Positions 23,700-31,300 of a DNA stretch of 64,000 nucleotides are shown here, one piece after another. The translations under genes were made by a program, and so were the position numbers. How positions within the stretch are numbered: the first letter of the stretch is position 1; each line of letters begins with the position of its first letter. Source of the stretch: Kineosporiaceae bacterium (GTDB taxonomy: Bacteria; Actinomycetota; Actinomycetes; Actinomycetales; Kineosporiaceae). The notes beneath the pieces are model-generated. The model did not search any database, had not been told where the DNA came from, and saw only the letters and a program-made list of their open reading frames with translations. Location: NCBI GenBank assembly GCA_016713225.1, contig JADJPO010000001.1, positions 496,001 through 560,000 on the forward strand. Direction: 5' to 3'.

Positions 23700-24787
23700 G
23701 CGGTCCCGCCCGGAAGATCCGGGTGTTGATCGTCGATGACTCGGCGGTGATCCGCAAGCTGGTCACCGAGGCCCTCACGGCCGATCCCCAGATCGAGGTC
23801 ATCGGCTCGGCGCAAAACGGACAGCTCGCGGTCGAGCGGGTCGCCCGGCTCAAGCCGGACGCCGTCACGATGGACATCGAGATGCCCGTCATGAACGGCA
23901 TCGACGCGGTCCGGGTGATCCGGCGGACCAACCCGCGCTTGCCGATCGTGATGTTCTCGACGCTGACCGAGCGCGGTGCCTCGGCCACCCTGGACGCGTT
24001 GCAGGCGGGGGCGAGTGACTACGTCACCAAGCCGTCGAACGTGTCCGGGTTCGCCCAGAGTCAGGCCAATGTCCGCGAGCAGCTGATCCCGAAGCTCAAG
24101 GCGCTCACCGGAATCGGCATGCGGCCGTTGGCCAGCGCGCCGCGTCCCCCGGCGCCGCGACCCGCCGGCCCCAAGGCTCAGCGCACCGGCCCCTACCAGG
24201 CCGTCGTCCTCGGGTGCTCGACCGGTGGACCCGATGCGCTGTCCAAGGTGCTGGCCACCATGCCGGGCAACCTCGCGGTGCCGGTGGTGATCGTGCAGCA
24301 CATGCCGCCGGTCTTCACCCGCCTGCTCGCGCAGCGGCTGGACATGATCTGCCCGTTGCGGGTCACCGAAGCCGTGGAGGGCGACGAGGTGGTGCCCGGG
24401 CGCGTGTTGATCGCCCCTGGCGGCAGTCACCTCGAGGTACGTCGTCGCGGCACCTCCGTGGTCGCCCACCTGACCGACGCCCCACCGGAGAACTTCTGCC
24501 GCCCCGCGGTGGACGTGCTCTTCCGGTCGGCGGTCTCGGTGTACGCCGACCGGTTGCTCGCGGTGGTCCTCACCGGGATGGGGCGGGACGGCGAGAAGGG
24601 GGCGCGGCTGGTGCGGGACGCCGGCGGCGAGGTGATCGCCCAGGACGAGCCGACGAGCGTGGTCTGGGGCATGCCCGGGGCCGTCACCACCTCGGGACTG
24701 GCCGACAAGGTGGTCCCCCTCGACAAGGTCAGCGCCGAGGTCGTCGCCTCGTTGTCGCGCGGGCCGGCGCCCGTGGGGGTGGGGTAA
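23696..24787 (+). CDS. cheB: Chemotaxis methylesterase CheB
   Basis: 363 residues: receiver domain (1-125; Asp60 in TMDIEMPVMNG), a Pro-rich linker (about 140-170) and a methylesterase domain with the catalytic triad visible as GCSTGG (Ser175), VQHMPP and LTGMGRDG. Removes methyl groups from, or deamidates, MCP glutamates for adaptation. The TAATG junction overlaps cheR by one base. Complete and unremarkable apart from its normal partner location. Confidence 0.96.
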   Translation: MSGPARKIRVLIVDDSAVIRKLVTEALTADPQIEVIGSAQNGQLAVERVARLKPDAVTMDIEMPVMNGIDAVRVIRRTNPRLPIVMFSTLTERGASATLDALQAGASDYVTKPSNVSGFAQSQANVREQLIPKLKALTGIGMRPLASAPRPPAPRPAGPKAQRTGPYQAVVLGCSTGGPDALSKVLATMPGNLAVPVVIVQHMPPVFTRLLAQRLDMICPLRVTEAVEGDEVVPGRVLIAPGGSHLEVRRRGTSVVAHLTDAPPENFCRPAVDVLFRSAVSVYADRLLAVVLTGMGRDGEKGARLVRDAGGEVIAQDEPTSVVWGMPGAVTTSGLADKVVPLDKVSAEVVASLSRGPAPVGVG

Positions 24788-25608
24788 TGGGCATCTCCGC
24801 AACGGACTTCACCTTCGTCACCAACATGGTGCGGCAGCGCAGTTCGATCGACCTGCAGCCGGGCAAGGAATATCTGGTCGAGAGCCGCCTGGCTCCCCTC
24901 GCCCGCACGATGGGTGCCGACCTGGCCGCCTTGGTGGCCAAGCTGCGTGCCGGCGACGACCGGTTGCGTGATGCCGTCGTCGACGCGCTGACGACCAACG
25001 AGACCTCGTTCTTCCGTGACGCCAGACCGTTCGACACCTTCGTCGAGCACCTGCTGCCCGATGTCGTGAAGACCGCCAAGTCGCGTCAGATCACCATCTG
25101 GTCCGCTGCCTGCTCCAGTGGGCAGGAGGCCTATTCGCTGGCCATGTTGTTGTTGGAATGGCAGGCGAAGAACCCAGGCTGGACGGCGCGCATCGTCGGT
25201 ACCGACATCTCGCCGAGCATGGTCGAGCGGGCGCGGGCCGGCAAGTTCTCTCAGATCGAGGTGAACCGCGGCATGCGGGCGCCCTTCCTGGTCAAGTACT
25301 TCGAGCAGGTCGGACGTGATTGGGTGATCAGCAAGCAGGCCAGGGACCTGTGCCGGTTCGAACGGGGGAACCTGGCCCAGCCGGCCGTGAACGTCCCGCA
25401 GTGCGACATCGTCTTCCTGCGTAACGTGCTCATCTACTTCGACCTCGACACCAAGCGCACGGTGCTGTCCCACGTGCGGCGTGTGCTTCGCCCCGGGGGG
25501 TTCCTGGTCCTCGGCGGCGCCGAATCCACCCTCAACCTGGACGACTCCTTCCAGCGGACCGAGCTGGGCAAGGCCGTCGTCTTTCGCCACACCGGAGGTA
25601 CCCCGTGA
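24787..25608 (+). CDS. cheR: Chemotaxis methyltransferase CheR
   Basis: 273 residues. N-terminal helical CheR domain (FTFVTNMVRQRSSIDL...), DALTTNETSFFRD, then a SAM-binding domain with SAACSSGQEAYSLAM and VGTDISPSMVERARAG, and NVLIYFD. Methylates receptor glutamates using S-adenosylmethionine. The start ATG at 24787 shares a base with the cheB stop; a longer frame through cheB is a shadow. Overlaps cheX by 4 bases (GTGA). Confidence 0.96.
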   Translation: MGISATDFTFVTNMVRQRSSIDLQPGKEYLVESRLAPLARTMGADLAALVAKLRAGDDRLRDAVVDALTTNETSFFRDARPFDTFVEHLLPDVVKTAKSRQITIWSAACSSGQEAYSLAMLLLEWQAKNPGWTARIVGTDISPSMVERARAGKFSQIEVNRGMRAPFLVKYFEQVGRDWVISKQARDLCRFERGNLAQPAVNVPQCDIVFLRNVLIYFDLDTKRTVLSHVRRVLRPGGFLVLGGAESTLNLDDSFQRTELGKAVVFRHTGGTP

Positions 25609-26132
25609 GTGTGACCGACGAGTTCGAGGAGCACCGGCAGGATCTCGAGGATCTGCTCGTCGAGGTGCTCGCCTCGCTGCTGGGTGCCGACGAGGTCAGC
25701 CCCGGCTGGGACGAGGCGATGGACGACACCCCGGTGTTGGCCTCGCAGCTGGCGATCTTCGACCGATCGGACGAGTCCTTCACCATCGTGGAGATCCAGG
25801 CTCCGTTGATGGTCGGCCGCATGATCGGCTCACAGCTGCTCGGAGACCCCAACCCGTCGCCCGAGGACTTGTTGGACATGGTTGCCGAGCTGGGAAACAT
25901 CTTGGCGGGCAACGTGAAGTCGCTGGTACGCCACTCGTGCCGGCTCTCGCTGCCCACGGCCGATGCCCACGAGAGGCCACGCCCGTCCGCGGGTGGTGTA
26001 CGCGTCACGGCGTATGTCCTCGGCAGCACCATCGAGCTCACCGTGCGTCCCGCGGGCGCCGGCGAACCCGGGCCGGACGTCTGCTGGCCCGGATCGAACA
26101 CCTACGACGAGCTTCTGGAGACTCAGCCATGA
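25605..26132 (+). CDS. cheX: CheX-like chemotaxis phosphatase
   Basis: 175 residues. The central VAELGNILAGNVKSLV contains the E-x-x-N signature (Glu95, Asn98) that CheX/CheC/FliY phosphatases insert into the CheY-P active site. LMVGRMIGSQLLG upstream fits the fold. Likely dephosphorylates one or both CheY proteins in the absence of CheZ. GTG overlaps the cheR stop and the gene overlaps cheY2 by 4 bases. Only one clear ExxN motif, as in CheX. Confidence 0.8.
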   Translation: MSVTDEFEEHRQDLEDLLVEVLASLLGADEVSPGWDEAMDDTPVLASQLAIFDRSDESFTIVEIQAPLMVGRMIGSQLLGDPNPSPEDLLDMVAELGNILAGNVKSLVRHSCRLSLPTADAHERPRPSAGGVRVTAYVLGSTIELTVRPAGAGEPGPDVCWPGSNTYDELLETQP

Positions 26133-26491
26133 AGATCCTGGTTGCGGATGACAGCAAGGCGATGCGGATGATCGTGATCCGGACGCTGCGCCAGGCCGAC
26201 ATGGCCGGGCACGAGATCCTCGAGGCCGAGGACGGTGCCCAGGCCCTGGCCATGGCCGGGAGCCAGTCGCCGGACATCATCCTGTCCGACTGGAACATGC
26301 CCAACATGACCGGGATCGAGCTGCTCAAGGCACTGCGCGGCCAGGGCTCGCAGATCCCGTTCTGCTTCGTGACCTCCGAGGGCTCGGAAGAGATGCGTAC
26401 CCTTGCCGCCTCTGCCGGCGCCCTCGGTCTGATCGCCAAGCCCTTCACCGCAGACCAGTTCACGGAGATCCTCGGAACGGTGGTGTCCTGA
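26129..26491 (+). CDS. Response regulator CheY (second copy)
   Basis: 120-residue receiver: Asp7/Asp8, phosphorylation site Asp54 (LSDWNMPNMTG), Thr/Ser in FVTSEGSE, Lys in IAKPF. Different in sequence from the first CheY of the operon. It may be the motor-binding form or a phosphate sink. ATG overlaps the cheX stop (ATGA) and the stop overlaps the next ATG (TGATG), placing it between two phosphatase-like genes. Confidence 0.92.
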   Translation: MKILVADDSKAMRMIVIRTLRQADMAGHEILEAEDGAQALAMAGSQSPDIILSDWNMPNMTGIELLKALRGQGSQIPFCFVTSEGSEEMRTLAASAGALGLIAKPFTADQFTEILGTVVS

Positions 26492-26976
26492 TGGCCGAGA
26501 CCATGACCTCGCCCCTGCCCAGTCGGCACGCGGTGCGCTCCCTGCTCGAAGGCCTGATCGGGCGTGACGTCGAGATCAGGGACGGGTCTCCGGTGCCGCC
26601 GAAGACGACGAACATCGTGGCCGTCTTCGTCACCGACAAGCTCGCCGTCTCGGCGATCGCGGTGGCGAACATCGAGGCGGGCGCCCGGCTCGGTGGCGCC
26701 CTGGCGATGCTGCCCAAGGGTGGTGTGGACGACGCCATCGACAGCAAGGAGCTCTTCCCGTCACTGCGGGACAACTGCTACGAGGTGCTGAACGTGCTCT
26801 CGGCGGTGTTCAACGTGCCCAACGCCCCCCACGTGCGGCTCTACGAGATGCTCGGCCCCAACGGGTCCGTTCCGGGCGACATCGCCACGCTGAGCGCCTC
26901 GGCGGGTAATCGCATGGATGTCGAGATCGACGTGGCCGGGTACGGCAAGGGCCTGATCTCGCTGATCTGCCGCTGA
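26491..26976 (+). CDS. CheC/CheX-like protein with ExxN motif
   Basis: 161 residues, cytoplasmic. The helix CYEVLNVLSAVFN contains Glu98-x-x-Asn101, the same spacing as CheX/CheC active sites, and the overall alpha/beta pattern (VAVFVTDKLAVSAIAV before it, VEIDVAGYGKGLISLIC at the end) fits this fold. Overall similarity to known CheX is low, so the family call is an inference. It is coupled to cheY2 (TGATG), suggesting it acts on that regulator. Confidence 0.6.
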   Translation: MAETMTSPLPSRHAVRSLLEGLIGRDVEIRDGSPVPPKTTNIVAVFVTDKLAVSAIAVANIEAGARLGGALAMLPKGGVDDAIDSKELFPSLRDNCYEVLNVLSAVFNVPNAPHVRLYEMLGPNGSVPGDIATLSASAGNRMDVEIDVAGYGKGLISLICR

Positions 26977-27013
26977 TCGGCCCGTCTCGCCCCTGATCGC
27001 CGAAGGAGCCACC

Positions 27014-28249
27014 ATGTCCGCACACCTGGTCGAGCCACCGCGCTCGGACCTCGTGCGTCGCACCCGCGTGGGCCGGCAGGCGATCTACGATGCCGAACGC
27101 CACGTGGCCGCCTACGAGATGTTGTTCCACGCCGGCGCCTCGGGCGGGGAGGAGGTGGCCGGTGAACAGGCCACGTCACAGTTGATCGCGACCACGTTCG
27201 GGACGTTCGGGCTGGAGGCTATCGCCGACGGCCGGCCGGTGTTCATCAACTTCACCCGGGCGTTCCTCACCGGGGTGATCCCGATCCCGGTGGAACCCGA
27301 GAACGTCGTGGTGGAGCTGGTCGACACCCTGGCCGTCGATCACGAGCTGCTGCTCGGCCTGCGGACCCTCAAGGACGCCGGGTATCGACTGGCCCTCAAG
27401 GGGTATCGCGGGGAGGCTGCCCACGGGATGCTGATCGACCTGGCCGACTTCGTGGCCATCGACGTCGCGGGGATCACGGGTCCGGCGTTGTCGGAGGCGG
27501 TGGCCCAGGCACGTTCGGGTGGGGCCACCCTGCTCGCCACCGACATCGAGAATGCGGCCACGCTGAACAGTTGCGTGGCACTGGGATTCGAGCTGTTCCA
27601 GGGGAGCCATCTGCAGCGGCCCAGCGTGCTGGAGGGGCGCACCCTCTCGCCGCTCCAGCTGGTGTGCGTGCGCTTGTTGAACAGTCTCGGGGATCCCGAC
27701 GTGCCCATCGAGTCCATCGAGCAGATGGTGGGCAGTGACCCCGGACTGACCCTTCGGTTGCTGCGGACGGCGAACTCGGCGTCCCACGGGCTCGCCGCGG
27801 AGATCGCCTCACTGCACCAGGCGATCGTGTTGCTGGGGCCGCGCCGGCTGCGCTCCTGGGTGGTGCTCACCCTGCTCGAGGGCGGTGCGGCCCGAGGTCG
27901 CTCCGATGATCTGTGGAGCGTGCTGGCCCGGGCCTTCGCCTGCAAGCGTCTGGCCAGTCACGAGGGCGATCTGGCGTACACCGTCGGACTGCTGTCGGGG
28001 TGTGCCGACCTGCTCGGCGGTGACCCTGCCGAGGTGGCCGCGGGCGCCGGGATCGGGGCGCAGGCCCGTGCCGCCCTCCTGGACGGGGACGGCGAGGCCG
28101 GGCGCGCGCTGACGGCGGTCCTGGCCCACGAGCAGGACGACATGGATGCCATCGCGGCGACCGGGTTCATGCCCTTCGACGTCTCGCGTGCCTATCTCGA
28201 GTCACTGAGCGAATCGCTCACCGTCGTCCACGGCCTGACCCAGTCCTGA
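27014..28249 (+). CDS. EAL-like/HDOD (YuxH-type) signalling protein
   Basis: 411 residues. The N-terminal half is an EAL-fold domain as in YuxH proteins: VGRQAIYDAERHVAAYEMLF, INFTRAFLTG, DFVAIDVAG. The usual EAL catalytic signature is replaced by YEM, and the DDFG-type metal motif by LKGYRG, so cyclic-di-GMP hydrolysis is unlikely. The C-terminal half is an HDOD domain (VGSDPGLTLRLLRTANSA, LLGPRRLRSWVVL). Such proteins are signalling scaffolds in motility. AAGGAG lies 7 bases before the ATG. It lies 37 bases after the che operon and probably belongs to it. Confidence 0.82.
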   Translation: MSAHLVEPPRSDLVRRTRVGRQAIYDAERHVAAYEMLFHAGASGGEEVAGEQATSQLIATTFGTFGLEAIADGRPVFINFTRAFLTGVIPIPVEPENVVVELVDTLAVDHELLLGLRTLKDAGYRLALKGYRGEAAHGMLIDLADFVAIDVAGITGPALSEAVAQARSGGATLLATDIENAATLNSCVALGFELFQGSHLQRPSVLEGRTLSPLQLVCVRLLNSLGDPDVPIESIEQMVGSDPGLTLRLLRTANSASHGLAAEIASLHQAIVLLGPRRLRSWVVLTLLEGGAARGRSDDLWSVLARAFACKRLASHEGDLAYTVGLLSGCADLLGGDPAEVAAGAGIGAQARAALLDGDGEAGRALTAVLAHEQDDMDAIAATGFMPFDVSRAYLESLSESLTVVHGLTQS

Positions 28250-28261
28250 CCCACCCCCCAA

Positions 28262-28329
28262 CCGTGATCATGCAATTCGTGCACGCTCGTGAATTCATTC
28301 ACGAGCGTGCACGAATTGCATGATCACGG
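28262..28329. terminator. 33-bp perfect palindrome between convergent genes
   Basis: Arms 28262-28294 and 28297-28329 are perfectly complementary with a 2-base centre, and a C-rich/G-rich extension continues the pairing with a small bulge. It begins 12 bases after the HDOD gene stop and contains the stop codon of the convergent carboxylase gene, so it should terminate both. Its outer part GTGATCATG recurs at 18186-18256. Confidence 0.8.
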
Positions 28330-31300
28330 GGTTGGGGTCAGGCCCCGTTCGATGGCGGCGATGAGCTCCGGGCGAAGCCTCGAGGCAGGGATGATCGCGT
28401 CGACCGAACCCACCTGGACCGCGCGCTCGATGGAGTGCACCGCGTCGAACTCGGCGGCCACCTCGCGCAGCTTCTCGGCCCGCACCGCGGCCCGCAGTTC
28501 GGACAGCTCCCGGCGCTGCAACGCCGCCTCGGCCTCGCCGGCATTGGCCAGGTAGCGCTCCACCGCTCGCACCCGGGGGTCGGCCGAGGTTCGGGCATCG
28601 ACCTCGCCGGTGAACACCACGCCGGCTGCGGGGGCACCGCCGATGACCGAGGCGAACGAACCCTCGACCGCCAGCACCTGCATCCGGTCGTTGAGCGCCT
28701 TGGAGAACACCACGAACGCCCCACCGTGGTAGCGCGAGATCACGCAGAACACGATCGGGCCGTCGAAGTTGGTCACGGCCCGGCCGATCTCGGCGCCGTA
28801 TTCCAACTGCAGTCGACGCATCGACTCCGGCGAACCGTCGAAGCCCGACAGGTTCGCCAGGACGACGACCGGCCGGCTGCCACTGGCCGCGTTGATGGCG
28901 CGGGCCGCCTTCTTCGAGGACTGGGGGAACAGCGTCCCCGCGGTCCAGGTGTCCGGGCCATCGGTGGGCGGGAATCCCCGTCGGGCAACGGATCTGGACT
29001 CGATGCCGAGGAGACAGACCGGGTGCCCACCGAGGTGGGCATCCATCACCACGCAGGTGTCGGCCTCGGCCGTTCCGGCCCAGCGTTCCAGCGGGGCGTG
29101 ATCGGCGTCGGCCACGGCGCGCAGCACCGTGCGGATGTCGAACGGCTTCTTGCGCTCGGGATTGACCACCGCCGAGAAGATGTCGCCCACGGTGCGGAAG
29201 TCCGGGGCAGCGCCGTCCACGAGGGGGTGCGGGTAGTCGCACACGTCGCGATCGCGCGGGTCGGTGCTGGCCACCGAGCGGGCCACCCGCTCCCCCGGGG
29301 CGACATAGCTGTGCGCGTAGTGCGCGAACAGGACGTCGACGGCCCCGGCCAGGTCGACGGCCCAGTACTGGGCCTGCCCGTTGGGACCCATCACCCGGTC
29401 ATAGCCACCGATGCCGAAGTTGTCCTCGGCCGAGACGCCACCGGAGTAGTCGAGGGAGGCCTTTCCGGTCAGCACCATGGCGCTGTCCGGAGTCATCACC
29501 AGAATGCCCTTGGTGTGCATGAGCATCGTCGCTTCGGCGTTCCAATACGGTTGCGCCCCAACGGTGATGCCCGTGACCACGACGTTGATCTCGCCACCGG
29601 CCTGGGTGAACTCGATGATCCGGCGCAAGGCACGAGCCACCCAGTCCATGTTCTCGGTACCCGAGGTCATCGAGATGCGGGCGCCCGCCGAGAGGGCGAA
29701 CCACTCCACCGGCAGGCCCTGCTGCTCGGCCAGGTCGAGGGCGGCCATGATCCGCAGGCACTCGGCCTCGGCCACGGCGCCCAGCGCCTTGGTGGGGTCG
29801 CCGATCAGGACGACGCGACGCAACCCCTCGGGGAAGCGCACCGTCGGGGTGCTCACCAGACCGACCACCACCCCGGCGGTGTTCCCGCCGGGAGGTCGCT
29901 CGACCGGCACGAGAACGCCGTCGCCGCCGACCAGGTCGTGCTCGACGAACGAGCCGCCGCCCTCGAGCAGCAGCTGGACCAGCTCGTACGGGTAGACCGT
30001 GCCTCGACGCCGTGAGCGCAACACCTTCTGCGCGTAGTCGTCCAGGGGTTCGAGCCGAGCCTTGGGCGGTGGCCCGACACTCGCCTCGACGCCCGAGCCC
30101 GGCTGATACGAGAACCGGGCCGCGATCTGGGTCGGCTCGCCGGCACCGAGGGCGATGCGCCCCTGGGCCACCACCTCCTCGACGCCGGCACCGACGGTCA
30201 GCGGAGCGAAGGCGCGCCGCAACGCGGTCAACTGGTCGACCTCGGCGTCGATCACGGGCCAGATGTAGAGCCAGATGTGGTTCATGTCCAACGTGATCCG
30301 GCGTCCTCGGCGCTGTTGCTCGGCCGCCCGGGCCCGACGGATGGCGTCCATGCAGTTCGCCAGCGCTCGCTCGGCCTCGGGCAGCGAGTGCACCCGGCCG
30401 TCGGCATCACGGTCGATGGTGAGTTCGCGCACCTGGGCGATGGCCACCAGGCGGACGTCCGCATCATTGTCCGGCGCGACGCACCGGTAGAGCAGCACGT
30501 CGCTGGGTGAGTCGAGTCGGGTGAGCTGGAAGCTCCTCAGCCGCCACAGGTCGAGCCGCCGGCCCACCATCGGGTGGACGCCGCGCACCAGGGCATCCTC
30601 GACCACGTCGCCGGGCACCACGGCCCCGGTGGCCGCCGAGGTCCGATCGCTGTCGGAGGCACCGAGTCCCTGTGGGCGGAACGTGATGTGGCGGACCGCG
30701 TCGGCGGCCGAGCAGCTCACCACGGTGAGCCGGCGCACCCGGCGGGCGACGTCGAGCCCGTTGACGATCTGGTGCAGCTGCTCGGCGGCGGCCTCGGACT
30801 CGGGCATCCCGGGCCAGACCAGGTACAGGTCGATCACGGTCTCGTGTCCGGCGGGCGCGGCGTCGACCCGGGTCTGCAACAGGTCGACCAGTACCGACCC
30901 CGGCGTCAGCTCGACCAGATCGGCGACCGTGGCCACCAGGTGTGAGGGTCGGTTGTCGATCACGTAATCGGCGGTCACCAAGGCGCGGCCGCCGATGTCG
31001 TGCACCTCGAGCCGGTTCAGGGTGTGATCGCGATAATGGCGGCGCACCAGCACCTCGAGCATCGGCTCGACCGGGGCGCCCGTCGTCCGCAGCCGGTCGG
31101 CGAGGAAGCGCACCAGCGGCTCGGGGCTGGCCACCAGGGCGTTCACCCGCTCGTCGTGATCGCCGGCATCGGGGTGGGCGGCCAGGTGGGCCAGGTGGGC
31201 TCGCACCTCGTCGTAGGCCGCTTCGCGGGCCGCCTCGGTCAGGGGCGCCTCGAACCATCGGTACCGGGCGCTGCGGGCCAGGTCGCCGATGGTCGGATAC

